A DNA stretch of 64,000 bases from Tateyamaria sp947503385 (GTDB lineage: Bacteria; Pseudomonadota; Alphaproteobacteria; Rhodobacterales; Rhodobacteraceae): positions 372,001 to 436,000 of the forward strand of contig NZ_JBNFZM010000003.1 of NCBI RefSeq assembly GCF_051195235.1. The letters are read 5' to 3'. This document shows, piece after piece, positions 17,039 to 25,478 of the stretch. The position numbers and the translations under genes were made by a program. The notes below the pieces were generated by a model. That model saw only the letters and a program-made list of their open reading frames with translations, searched no databases and was not told the DNA's origin. Position 1 is the first letter of the stretch. The number at the start of each line of letters is the position of its first letter.

Positions 17039-17362
17039 GATATGTCCGGCGCAGTTGGTGGCATTCACAGAGGAGAACACAGCGAACGCACCGAAATGAC
17101 AAGGCGAGCGTTCAGAATACTCTGTGCCTGCCACCGTTGCCGTGGGTCGCTGCGCATTCGGTTTTGCGGCGGTCGTTGCACTTGACGCATCACCACCTGT
17201 GCAGCCCGTTTGTCCAATCCCGCGTAAGCTGATCCTGAACGATGGAGCGTTCCCTCGGACAGTTGCACAAGAACCCTGTATCGGCGCTGACCGGCCCATA
17301 TTTGTGCCCGGGAATGATCCCGAAGGACGGCCCCAGACGGGCCCGCCGATCAGGCCACCGGA
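17039..17362. other. Intergenic region with no recognised gene
   Basis: This stretch lies between the channel gene and the 3' end of the next minus-strand gene. Open frames cross it, but none has family character or a good ribosome site. It presumably contains the channel promoter on the minus strand. Only a weak hairpin (CGGGA-N4-TCCCG, 17309-17322) was seen, too short to be called a terminator. Confidence 0.5.
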
Positions 17363-19741
17363 TCACGCCGTCAGCATCTCGCGCGTTATGGAAATGTCGG
17401 GATTGGCACCAAAGTCCTGCGAACGCCAATCCGTCATAAACCGCGACCCATCCGCGAACATCGCGGTAATGCGGTAGTCCAGCACCCGGCCCGTGCTTGA
17501 CAACGCCTGATCAAACGGCAGCGCAAGCCGCACGATCTGCGCCTCAAAGAACCCGGTATCAGCGCGTGGGTTCATGACAACGGCCAACGGTTCCTGACCC
17601 GGCAACGATGCCTCGATCGTCAGCGACTGAAGGCCTGTACCGCCAAACACCGCCCCCTGTTCCAGCGCTGTGGTAAAGATGACCGAAGTGACCAGTTCAT
17701 CCACATTGATGCGTTTTGGGTCAAGTGGGACAACCTCTGGGTAGAGGACCTGCGACGCCGCCGTCCATGCACCGGGTTCAAGACCGTCAGGCTGGGCCTG
17801 TTCCATTGCCCCCGGCTCCAGATCGACAGGCGGCGACAGATTGAGCGTCTGTACCGCGCCAAAGGACTTGGGTCGCACAAGGCCCGTGACCCGTTGGGGA
17901 TGCCCACACAGATCGGTCAGAACAGCGCCACCTGAGGTCATTTCAGTCCGAAGTGTCGGGCCGGATGTCCGTGTCAGCCCAATCAGCAGGGACACCCGCG
18001 CCGACCGCGCGTCAGGGATGCCAAAGGCCAACTGCCCGCCAATGACCTGATTGCGCCGGGTCAGCGTGTCGAACACCGCCTTGGCGAACCCAAGCTTGTT
18101 GGTGGTCAGCGTCAGCAACACCGTGCGCCCATCAATGATCGGCTGGCTCGCCTCTGTCAGCGGGTCACCCCATGACAGATCCGGCAGGGTCCCAAGATCA
18201 GTGGGATAGCGCAGCTTGGGTGCAGGTGGCGTATCGGTGGCAAAGAGGGTCTGCCGCAGATGCGCCTCAAGGGCCGCACGCAGCACGACCTCTTCATCCG
18301 GTTGCACCTCCGGCACCAGACCGATGGTCACGCGCACAACGGAATTTTCAGGGATCATCGGGTCGCTGATCACCTCTGCGAACAGCTGAAGCGCGCCCGT
18401 CTCCGGCTCGCGCCCCAGCACGTAGACATCGGGCACAACGATGTAGACACCAACATCGACCAGCGATGCAAAGATGGTCAGCCGCGTGGCCAGCGCAGGG
18501 GGCAGACCCAGTTTGAACCCATCCAGTTCTTCCAGTTCGCGAATAGCACCGTGCGCGGACCAAGGCGGGCGGGTGATCCGGATGTCGCGACGTGTGACGG
18601 GGTCTGTCATCACAAACAGCCGGTCCTTGTCTGACCCGCGAAAGTCCAGCATGTGAACGATGTCCGTCACCATGCGCTGCTTGGCATAGACAATCGTGTC
18701 CAGTTTGGGCGCGCGCGCAACTTTGGCCGCACCCAGATGGGCAGCGCGTATGCGTGCGGCGCGGTCTTTCAGGATGTTGAACCGCTTAGCCTTTGGCGAA
18801 ATAGCGATGGGCTCGACACCCTCCCGCGCAATGCGCCTGCTGGCCGAAATGTCAGCCCGCCGGACCCGTCCACCAAAGAGCTTGGCCAGCCGCCCCACGT
18901 GGAAAAAACCCGGATCGTTTGCTGTGTCGCCGTCACCATCTGCCACCGCTTCAGGCTCCGGGGCGGGTTGTTCAATCGCTTCGTAGGCGACGTGGTCGGA
19001 CAGGAATTGCACTCGCGCCTCATCGGTTTCGCGCAGCAGTTTCCAAGCCAGCGATATCGCATCGCCTGTGATGTTGAATGTGACGGACCCCTTGTCACCC
19101 GCCACCCGCCCTTGCAGTTCCATCACCTGCCGACCCTCGGGGCTTTGGTAGGGCAGTTTCAGCGTGGCTTCGCGCAGCACCATCGGGATGTCCCGGAATT
19201 CCAGTCGCGGGTCACGTTTCAACGCCAGTGCGATCTGCCGTTCGGTGGCGGCAAGGCGGACCAGCCGTACGGGCAGGGTCAAATCTGCGGCCCACATGTC
19301 GGTGCCGTCTATGGCGGTGCCGGACTTGCGGGCGCGGAACACGGGTTCCGCACTGTCGGCGGGGTTTGGCACTTCAAAGGCGCGCTTGACCCAACGCAGG
19401 TTCGGATCGCCCCGATCGCGGAGGATCATACCCCCGGACGCAGTCAGGATTGGACCATTTTCCACCCTGTCCGTGCCAAGCAGAGCAAGGCCAGGGTCAA
19501 TCTGGATCGATTTGAGAATGGGGTGGCGGATTTCTGACATGACGAAATGCGCGCCCGTGGACGACACCGCCCGCGTTTCTTCCCGGTCCGACACATCCAC
19601 ATTGGCCATCGCCCCGCGCAAGCTGCCGGGGTTCAGTTGGAACCGGTGCGCCGGAATGATCCGGCCATCTTCGATCCGTGTGGAACTGCTGCGCGCATTC
19701 AGTTGATTGAGCAAAGCGCTGAACAGGGTGTCATCGGGCAT
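17363..19741 (-). CDS. Large protein of unknown function (792 aa)
   Basis: I do not recognise this protein. The ATG at 19741 has a strong GGAGG five bases upstream; a GTG five codons earlier is also open. There is no signal peptide or membrane segment. The middle has a basic patch (residues about 305-350, rich in RRADISASRRIA and KAKRF). Ala/Pro/Asp-rich linkers separate several stretches that look like beta-sandwich modules, for example RVQFLSDHVAYEAIE, ADLTLPVRLVRLAATERQIA and GIPDARSARVSLLIGLTR. The end, DYRITAMFADGSRFMTDW, also reads as beta strands. It is the last gene of a minus-strand group with another large unknown protein and a peptidoglycan hydrolase-like gene. A structural or surface assembly role is possible but unproven. 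Confidence 0.7.
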   Translation of the reverse strand: MPDDTLFSALLNQLNARSSSTRIEDGRIIPAHRFQLNPGSLRGAMANVDVSDREETRAVSSTGAHFVMSEIRHPILKSIQIDPGLALLGTDRVENGPILTASGGMILRDRGDPNLRWVKRAFEVPNPADSAEPVFRARKSGTAIDGTDMWAADLTLPVRLVRLAATERQIALALKRDPRLEFRDIPMVLREATLKLPYQSPEGRQVMELQGRVAGDKGSVTFNITGDAISLAWKLLRETDEARVQFLSDHVAYEAIEQPAPEPEAVADGDGDTANDPGFFHVGRLAKLFGGRVRRADISASRRIAREGVEPIAISPKAKRFNILKDRAARIRAAHLGAAKVARAPKLDTIVYAKQRMVTDIVHMLDFRGSDKDRLFVMTDPVTRRDIRITRPPWSAHGAIRELEELDGFKLGLPPALATRLTIFASLVDVGVYIVVPDVYVLGREPETGALQLFAEVISDPMIPENSVVRVTIGLVPEVQPDEEVVLRAALEAHLRQTLFATDTPPAPKLRYPTDLGTLPDLSWGDPLTEASQPIIDGRTVLLTLTTNKLGFAKAVFDTLTRRNQVIGGQLAFGIPDARSARVSLLIGLTRTSGPTLRTEMTSGGAVLTDLCGHPQRVTGLVRPKSFGAVQTLNLSPPVDLEPGAMEQAQPDGLEPGAWTAASQVLYPEVVPLDPKRINVDELVTSVIFTTALEQGAVFGGTGLQSLTIEASLPGQEPLAVVMNPRADTGFFEAQIVRLALPFDQALSSTGRVLDYRITAMFADGSRFMTDWRSQDFGANPDISITREMLTA

Positions 19742-19793
19742 ATCGGCCTCCGTCACACGCGCCGCCGCAACGCCGGGCGGCGCGCAGGGTCCG

Positions 19794-21818
19794 TCAGGAC
19801 AGGTATTGATCCAGCTTTTCGCCCAGATCGTCAGGCGGCTCGGGGATTTCGACCGTCAGCGGGCCATTGCCGCTGCCGTTCATCCACGCGCTTTCCCAAC
19901 GGACAGCCTTTTGGCCAAATCGTTTGCCTTTGACCGTGGCCTCGACCATGTACTGGTAGTCCTCCACGTCATCGGGCGAGGCATACCAGACCTTGTAAAA
20001 CCGGTTCGCGGTGAGGGTCGATCCGTTGAAACGATAGACTTTTTCGCCGAACCGCGCTGTGCGCACGCGCACCAAAACGTCGATCTGCTTGTCCTCTTCG
20101 GGGATCGTCATATCCAGCGCAATCGGCCCCACCAGCAATTGTCCCGCGCTTTCAGCACGGATGTCGATGGTGGGCACGCTTTCTTCGTACTCCTCGACCA
20201 CTTCGTTCACCGCCACATCCGGGCTTTCCTTGAAGTTGATCGTTTTACGCACCCAGAAATTTTCGCTGTCGTCGCCGCGATCCCCATGGCGGGTAAAATC
20301 AAAGACAAAGCGCGCATCCTTGTTGCCCGGCACCCAGATGGCTGGCAGCGTGGTGGTCGACATCTCCTGATCGGTTGGACCGTCGAGCACGCGACCTGAG
20401 TTCTTCCAGTTGATCTGGCCATTGCTGTCGGGATAACCGACCTGCACCTTGAGCGAATGAATGGGATCGCCCACCTCGTTCTCGGGCCAGTTGGCGATGG
20501 CCGAACTGATGACGTGCAACTTGCGAAACCCTTCTTCGAGAAAGACTTCGGTAAAGTAGCGATCAAGCGCCTCTTCATCAGCCTTGATTTCGTCAAAGAC
20601 GCCTTCCATCTGCGATGAGATCACTTCGGAGCGGACAACCTGTTCTTCTATGGTCTTGGTGAATTCGAACGTGCCTTCGAACACGTCTTTGCGGTTCTTG
20701 ACCGCAAAGCTCACACCGACCTTGAACTTTTCGATGATGGAGATCAGACCAAACAGCTTGCCTTTCTTGGTCTTCTCGCCCGGATCAATTTTGTGCGACG
20801 CCGCTTCAATTTGATCTTCGAGTGTGGTGCCCGCCTTGGTCAGCTTTTCGGTGACCATGGTCATGATGGTGGTGATGATCGTGTCGGCGGCCATGTCGAG
20901 CTTTTCGCGCTCCTTCATGTCCACCCCGGCACCGACTTCGATATCGACCGTGACCGCCCCGTTTTCAATCAGCTTGTTGACCTCGTGCGAGGCCGAGGCG
21001 TTGAACCACGACCACTGCACGCCGCCACTGGCGGAGAAATGTGTGCGGATGCGCTCCCAATCGCCAGTGACTGTCAGCTTGTAGGGAACCGTCCAGACAT
21101 CGTAGGAGATGTGGTTTTCGAGCGTCAGCGGAGACGTCCCCGACTTGGCCGCGCTCCACACCAGTTCGATGGGGCGACGCCCCATCATCACGGTGAACGC
21201 GTTGGTGGCCATGACGTTCAGCGTCGCCTCGCCTGCGCCTTGGATCTCAAATGCCCAGGCGTCCGGGTTGTCGGTGATTTCACCATCCGCCCCCACATCC
21301 GAATTCTTGTAGTTCAGCGAATGCACGACGGTGTTGTTGGACCGAAGGGCGACGGGTGCTGGCATGGCCACGATCGGCGTATTCTTCTGCCAGAAATAGT
21401 GCTTGTTCTGCGTCAGTTGCAGGTCTTCCTTGACCAGATCAAACGCCTGCTGGATCACGCCGGGTGGCGGCGCAAGGGTGGCCGTGAAATTCATCACCCC
21501 GCCTGCCAGCTCTGAGTACCCGTCTTCGCCAATGTTCTTCGACGGGTCCATGATACCGGAAAACCGCTGTACCCCGAATATAAAGGTCTGGTCAGAATGC
21601 CGCGCCAGCCGGTTGGTTTGCGGCAGGAAATAGTAGTGCTGTGGCTTGCCCGCCTCGCGCAGTTCAGGATTGTTCTTGTCCGGCAGAAACACGATCTCGT
21701 GCTTGCCGCCATCGTCATCTTCAACCACGCGGGACATCACGTGCCCCACAAATGCCGGACCAGCAGCGCGCGCCGCGCGGCCCGCCATTTTCGATTGCAA
21801 TGTTGTCTTTTTCGCCAT
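19794..21818 (-). CDS. Large protein of unknown function (674 aa)
   Basis: I do not recognise this protein. It begins MAKKTTLQSKMAGRAARAAG, a short basic start without a signal peptide, and continues with acidic, aromatic-rich sequence. A central segment (about 290-410) carries helical stretches such as MKEREKLDMAADTIITTIM and TKTIEEQVVRSEVISSQMEGVF that could form an alpha-helical bundle or pore-like hairpin. Flanking parts look beta-rich, for example SYDVWTVPYKLTVTGDWERI and GPIALDMTIPEEDKQIDVLV. The final 100 residues resemble a beta-sandwich. A GGGGGG ribosome site precedes the ATG. It lies 52 bases upstream of the 792-aa gene and 35 bases downstream of the hydrolase gene, so all three are probably one transcript. 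Confidence 0.7.
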   Translation of the reverse strand: MAKKTTLQSKMAGRAARAAGPAFVGHVMSRVVEDDDGGKHEIVFLPDKNNPELREAGKPQHYYFLPQTNRLARHSDQTFIFGVQRFSGIMDPSKNIGEDGYSELAGGVMNFTATLAPPPGVIQQAFDLVKEDLQLTQNKHYFWQKNTPIVAMPAPVALRSNNTVVHSLNYKNSDVGADGEITDNPDAWAFEIQGAGEATLNVMATNAFTVMMGRRPIELVWSAAKSGTSPLTLENHISYDVWTVPYKLTVTGDWERIRTHFSASGGVQWSWFNASASHEVNKLIENGAVTVDIEVGAGVDMKEREKLDMAADTIITTIMTMVTEKLTKAGTTLEDQIEAASHKIDPGEKTKKGKLFGLISIIEKFKVGVSFAVKNRKDVFEGTFEFTKTIEEQVVRSEVISSQMEGVFDEIKADEEALDRYFTEVFLEEGFRKLHVISSAIANWPENEVGDPIHSLKVQVGYPDSNGQINWKNSGRVLDGPTDQEMSTTTLPAIWVPGNKDARFVFDFTRHGDRGDDSENFWVRKTINFKESPDVAVNEVVEEYEESVPTIDIRAESAGQLLVGPIALDMTIPEEDKQIDVLVRVRTARFGEKVYRFNGSTLTANRFYKVWYASPDDVEDYQYMVEATVKGKRFGQKAVRWESAWMNGSGNGPLTVEIPEPPDDLGEKLDQYLS

Positions 21819-21853
21819 GATGAAAATCCCCCCTATCGGAAAATGAATTGTGG

Positions 21854-22633
21854 TCAGAGAATGATAAAATCGTAGTTCGAATAGCCGCGCCGCCGCGCGC
21901 AGACCTCGTAGCCTTCGCGCACGCCGTCGTCGTTGGTATTGCCCTCAATGGTTTCGTAAAGCGTGGCGTTTGCCCCCACGACAAGGCCCACATGGGTCCA
22001 GTCCAGCGGGTCACTGCGCCGCAAAAAGATGGAGCCGGGGGTGATCGCATCGGGCGTTGCGTCCCGCTCCGCCAGAAAGATGCCCGCCGCTTGGCCTTGC
22101 GCGGCCAGAGTATCGCAGGAGGTGCTGCCCGCCAGGGGCAGTGGGTGCATCAAGGCCTGACTGGCCTGCCGCATCACAAAGCGGCAAAAGCCCGCGCACC
22201 ACAGCATCGCCGGTCCATCGTGACCATCCATATACAGCCGCACCCAAGGACCGCGATTGGCGCCGCCCACTTCGCGGGGATGCGCGTTGAGATGCTGTTC
22301 GGCAAAGGCAATCATACCCTCGCCCAGCGTCATCGACGACATGATTGGGTTGAACAGCGTGTCCACCATGGGCTGCACCAGCGCATTCCACGTCTCTTCG
22401 TCCACCATACCAGAGGTCGGCAGGCCATTGTTGAACTGGAACCGCATGACCGTGTCTTCGGTCACACCGCCATAGTCGCTGTCGACAACAACTCCGAGGC
22501 CATGCAGGCACAACCATTCCTGAACGCGTTTGGCAGCGTTGCCGCGCTTGCCCCGCTCCAAAAGACCGGGAAAGGTAATTTCATCGCGAATATAACGACT
22601 TAGCCCAGACGGATCGTCTTGTAAAACATGCAT
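21854..22633 (-). CDS. Peptidoglycan-binding domain plus CHAP/NlpC-like cysteine peptidase
   Basis: The 259-aa protein has two parts. Residues about 25-90 form a PG_binding_1-type repeat (NAAKRVQEWLCLHGLGVVVD and VTEDTVMRFQFNNGLPTSG). Residues about 130-259 look like a cysteine peptidase: Cys146 in LWCAGFCRF, His214 in DWTHVGLVV and a polar residue in IEGNTN near 232, the layout of CHAP or NlpC/P60 amidases that cut peptidoglycan stems. No signal peptide is present, so export, if any, is non-classical, or the enzyme acts in the cytoplasm on delivery. Extra cysteines (150, 173, 245) could modulate it. It heads the two large unknown proteins, suggesting a wall-related module. Confidence 0.72.
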   Translation of the reverse strand: MHVLQDDPSGLSRYIRDEITFPGLLERGKRGNAAKRVQEWLCLHGLGVVVDSDYGGVTEDTVMRFQFNNGLPTSGMVDEETWNALVQPMVDTLFNPIMSSMTLGEGMIAFAEQHLNAHPREVGGANRGPWVRLYMDGHDGPAMLWCAGFCRFVMRQASQALMHPLPLAGSTSCDTLAAQGQAAGIFLAERDATPDAITPGSIFLRRSDPLDWTHVGLVVGANATLYETIEGNTNDDGVREGYEVCARRRGYSNYDFIIL

Positions 22634-22729
22634 AAAAATTTCCTAAAATATAATGGAATACAGCCTATTGGCGAAAATTGGATCGCGCAAGCTTTTGGTG
22701 ACGCCCGCCCTGCCCTGCCTTGGCTGGAC

Positions 22730-23005
22730 TCACGCATCTGGCGGCGCACCGGCCAGAATTTCCAGCGCATTGGCGGTGCGGGTCGTGTTGTTGTAAATGC
22801 CAAGGCTAAGCTCGTAGAGCCCGGTCGCCAAAAAGCAGGTGCCCGCCACAAATACCGACGCCACCAGCCCGGCCAACAGGACAATAACTCCGAGAATAGC
22901 CGCCTCGAAAAAGGCGAGCGTGGCCCCGACAAGCGTGCCAATCACCATGAAGGAAAACACCAACCAGATGATTGTGTTTAATGATCTGACGAGAAAATCG
23001 CGCAT
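22730..23005 (-). CDS. Small membrane protein (91 aa), unknown
   Basis: The protein contains two long hydrophobic stretches (residues about 9-33 and 36-66, for example WLVFSFMVIGTLVGATLAFF and LGVIVLLAGLVASVFVAGTC) and a short polar tail. It is therefore a two-helix inner-membrane protein. A GGGAG ribosome site precedes the ATG and abuts a perfect inverted repeat. It may open the operon that continues into the peptidoglycan hydrolase-like gene 96 bases downstream. The size and two-helix layout resemble holin-like proteins that accompany wall hydrolases, but that parallel is only suggestive. Confidence 0.65.
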   Translation of the reverse strand: MRDFLVRSLNTIIWLVFSFMVIGTLVGATLAFFEAAILGVIVLLAGLVASVFVAGTCFLATGLYELSLGIYNNTTRTANALEILAGAPPDA

Positions 23006-23016
23006 CTAAAATACTC

Positions 23017-23035
23017 CCTGAAGTGTGGCTTCAGG
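23017..23035. repeat. Inverted repeat next to a ribosome-binding site
   Basis: CCTGAAG-N5-CTTCAGG is a perfect 7-base dyad directly upstream of, and touching, the GGGAG ribosome site of the 91-aa membrane gene on the minus strand. It could be a repressor operator or an RNA hairpin that limits ribosome access. Confidence 0.4.
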
Positions 23036-23104
23036 ATGTGACCGGTTAAAGATTCCCGCAAGGGTGTTGCGCGCGCCGGGCAGGATGCGGCGCGATTTTG
23101 CAGA

Positions 23105-23917
23105 TCAATCCGCAGCGGCATCCGCGCAGCTGATCACGTCGATCCCAAGGTCTGCCACCGCCTGTTTTACCGCATCATCGGTCAATACGTGCAAGCAGGA
23201 TATGCGGTCTTCCATGACGTCCTCGTAGCCGGTGTGCCCCAAGGCGGCGAGGTCTTGGGACGGCACCGCCGGGTGGTCGATGAAGATATGCGTGCCGGGC
23301 GTCAGGCCCGCCAGTTGCGCAACAAATGCCGTCGTCCTTTGCGCGGCATCTCTGGGCTGTGGGGGATAGCCCGCGAACCGAGGAACACCCTGCCCAAACG
23401 GATCATCCCGCAATCCGAATTCGGCGCACAGAGCGGCAATCAGAACCCCCAGGCGCGGATCAAAATCCGCGAAGTGCCGGATCATATGTGCGCTCACATG
23501 GGTGGCTTCGGCAAACATCGTCTTGCCTAGGACGATTTGCGCCCGAAACTCCGCTTCGACGTCGGCTATGTCCCATGGGTGGTGCTGCAAGGCCGGGCGG
23601 TTGTCACCGTCGCGTGCCAGCAACTGGGGCAGGAACTGGCCGTGCGCGTCTGTCAGGCTGGGCGCAGGTGTCAATGGCCGCCATTTGACGGCGTCCCATT
23701 CACTGGTCAGCGTCAGATGGATGCCGATGTCGATCTCGGTGTGCGCGTTGAACACCATGGCGGCGTGTTGCGTCCACGTGCAGGGCATCATCACTTCCAC
23801 GCTGCGGGCGATCCCGTCGGTACAGGCTCGCAGGCACCCCATATTGGCCGCCCAGCTAGAGCCAGCATCATCGACACGCACGATCAACCGGCGTTTGTCC
23901 GTCACATCGTTCTGCAT
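23105..23917 (-). CDS. YdjC/ChbG-family carbohydrate deacetylase-like protein
   Basis: The 270-aa protein opens with LIVRVDDAGSSWAAN, the Asp-Asp metal site of the YdjC (ChbG) family. It then has a histidine in DIGIHLTLTSEWDAVKWRPL and a later HVSAHMIRHF region that would complete the metal cluster. Family members remove acetyl groups from chitooligosaccharides or other amino sugars in the cytoplasm. A GGAG site precedes the ATG. It ends 99 bases before the small membrane gene start and begins only three bases after the SDR stop, so it is probably read with the SDR gene. Substrate specificity cannot be read here. Confidence 0.82.
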   Translation of the reverse strand: MQNDVTDKRRLIVRVDDAGSSWAANMGCLRACTDGIARSVEVMMPCTWTQHAAMVFNAHTEIDIGIHLTLTSEWDAVKWRPLTPAPSLTDAHGQFLPQLLARDGDNRPALQHHPWDIADVEAEFRAQIVLGKTMFAEATHVSAHMIRHFADFDPRLGVLIAALCAEFGLRDDPFGQGVPRFAGYPPQPRDAAQRTTAFVAQLAGLTPGTHIFIDHPAVPSQDLAALGHTGYEDVMEDRISCLHVLTDDAVKQAVADLGIDVISCADAAAD

Positions 23918-23920
23918 CGC

Positions 23921-24520
23921 TTACTCCACAATTATCACCTGCCAGGTCGCCGCACCTTCGACGCTTTTGGCATAGGCCCGCCCGACGCGTTCCGATGCCA
24001 CTGGATTATGGCCGGGAAACCATTGCCCGTAGCGCGGCACCGACACGTCCAACAGGCCCGGGCTGACTACGTTGATCCGCAATCCGCGCGGCATTTCGAT
24101 AGCGGAGCCTGTGACGAACCCCGCCAATGCGCCGTTGGCCGTCGCTGCCCCCACGCCGAAGCGGATCGGGTCACGGTCCAGCACGCCGCTGGTCAGCGTG
24201 AACGATCCCCCATCCACCACGGCGTCCAATCCGGCCAAAACCAGATTGATCTGCCCCATCACCTTTTGCTGCAAACCAAACAGCATACTGTCGCTCGTAT
24301 GCTCGGCCAGAGCCATGAACTTTACATCGCCAGCGGTTGCAACAACCGCATCAACCGGTCCCACCTTTGCAAACATCCGGTCGATGTCCGACCGGTCTGA
24401 CATATCAACCGTCAGGTCGCCGCTGGTGCGCCCGACGCGGATCACGTCGTGGCGCTGCCCCAATTCGGCACAGGCTGCCTGTCCGATATCCCCATTTGCG
24501 CCAACCACGATAATCTTCAT
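23921..24520 (-). CDS. Short-chain dehydrogenase/reductase
   Basis: The 199-aa protein is a compact SDR. It has the nucleotide motif VVGANGDIGQAAC near the N terminus, Ser in TLTSGVLDRDP, an AATANGALAGF segment where the catalytic Tyr-x-x-x-Lys would lie, and INVVSPGLLDVSVPRYG after it. Notably I see no YxxxK: the equivalent segment reads GAATANGALAG. This places it with the atypical short SDRs of about 200 aa that lack the classical catalytic pair. A strong GGAGGAC ribosome site fixes the start. The gene is divergent from the cassette that begins at 24783. Confidence 0.78.
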   Translation of the reverse strand: MKIIVVGANGDIGQAACAELGQRHDVIRVGRTSGDLTVDMSDRSDIDRMFAKVGPVDAVVATAGDVKFMALAEHTSDSMLFGLQQKVMGQINLVLAGLDAVVDGGSFTLTSGVLDRDPIRFGVGAATANGALAGFVTGSAIEMPRGLRINVVSPGLLDVSVPRYGQWFPGHNPVASERVGRAYAKSVEGAATWQVIIVE

Positions 24521-24782
24521 GCCCTGTCCTCCGGTGTTTTTTACGCGCCGCTGGCGCGCTGGACCAATCAGCCCACACTGACACATCCGCACGATGGGTC
24601 ACATGAACGACTTTTAACGGTGCAAGATCACGCCTTTGGCGGCTCACGCAGGCACCAACGACGCTGGGATGTCGACGCACGGTTGTATTTTTCACAACTC
24701 ACGGTAACCTCAGATCCATTGATATTACAAAGATGCGCGCGGCAGAACCATTGGCTGCGCCAGTTTGCACAAAGAGGTTTTC

Positions 24783-25478
24783 ATGTCGAACATTGCCGGC
24801 AAGGCATATGCGATGAATGTCGTGACGCCCAGCAACCCGAAAATCACGTGGATCAACCGATTGCTGTTCATGGCCTCCCGCGGGTTGCCAAGCAACCTGA
24901 TGGGATTGTTGGGTCTGTCGCTGATCCACTTTGCCCGTTGGGTGATCATCAAGCCCGCCGACTGGCCCAATCTGGGTCAAGGGCAGGAACGGTTGAAAAA
25001 TGACTACGTCCTGTTTTGTTCGAATTTCAACGGGACATGGGACCAGTACATCGACGCGTTTTCGGACGGGATTCCCAGCGGTCTGGACCTTTTTTGGTAT
25101 GCGTCGATCAAATACCCAAAGTCGATCCCGATCACCCCGTTCAAGGATTACATCACCTTCAATCAGGTCAGCACCGACTACTATTACAACGCCACGCCCG
25201 GGTCGGCGCAGCGGGACGTCAAGACAAGCCTGTTGGTCTATGACCAGGTCCTGAAGCTGAATGAATTGCACCGCTCCGCCAGTCCCGAGGATTTCGCCGC
25301 CGCCTACAAAAAAGCCGCGCTAAAGATGCAGATTGGTTTGGGCGATCCTGGCTTTGGCCCGGTTGCAAGCCTCGACACCGAACGGGCAGAGGTCAACCGA
25401 CGCGACTACATCGAAGAAGCGCAAACGACCTATGCCAGTCAACGTGCCGCATTGGGTCAGGAGCGGCCAGATGCCTGA
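24783..25478 (+). CDS. Unknown protein heading the peroxidase/P450 cassette (231 aa)
   Basis: I do not recognise this family. AAAGAGG precedes the ATG. A hydrophobic region near residues 35-52 (NLMGLLGLSLIHFARWVII) could be a membrane-associated helix. The segment YVLFCSNFNGTWDQYIDAF then looks like a beta strand followed by a helix, as in ferredoxin-like alpha-beta folds, and is followed by a Tyr-rich DYYYNATPG and a helical C terminus. Similar strand-helix openings occur in the next two proteins (YLVFCADVDA and YIFFHINAPEGG), which hints that the three may share a fold, possibly the dimeric alpha-beta barrel to which DyP peroxidases belong. Its stop overlaps the next gene by eight bases, so it is co-translated with it. 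Confidence 0.72.
   Translation: MSNIAGKAYAMNVVTPSNPKITWINRLLFMASRGLPSNLMGLLGLSLIHFARWVIIKPADWPNLGQGQERLKNDYVLFCSNFNGTWDQYIDAFSDGIPSGLDLFWYASIKYPKSIPITPFKDYITFNQVSTDYYYNATPGSAQRDVKTSLLVYDQVLKLNELHRSASPEDFAAAYKKAALKMQIGLGDPGFGPVASLDTERAEVNRRDYIEEAQTTYASQRAALGQERPDA

Noticed and set aside
17039..17299. N-terminal extension of the potassium channel by 87 residues
   Set aside because: The extension is low-complexity, lacks membrane character and has no better ribosome site; the GTG at 17038 fits small channels.
21854..23005. Call the two-gene set a phage holin/endolysin pair
   Set aside because: Size and order are suggestive, but no other phage genes are nearby and the hydrolase is followed by large non-phage-like proteins, so only the domain calls are kept.
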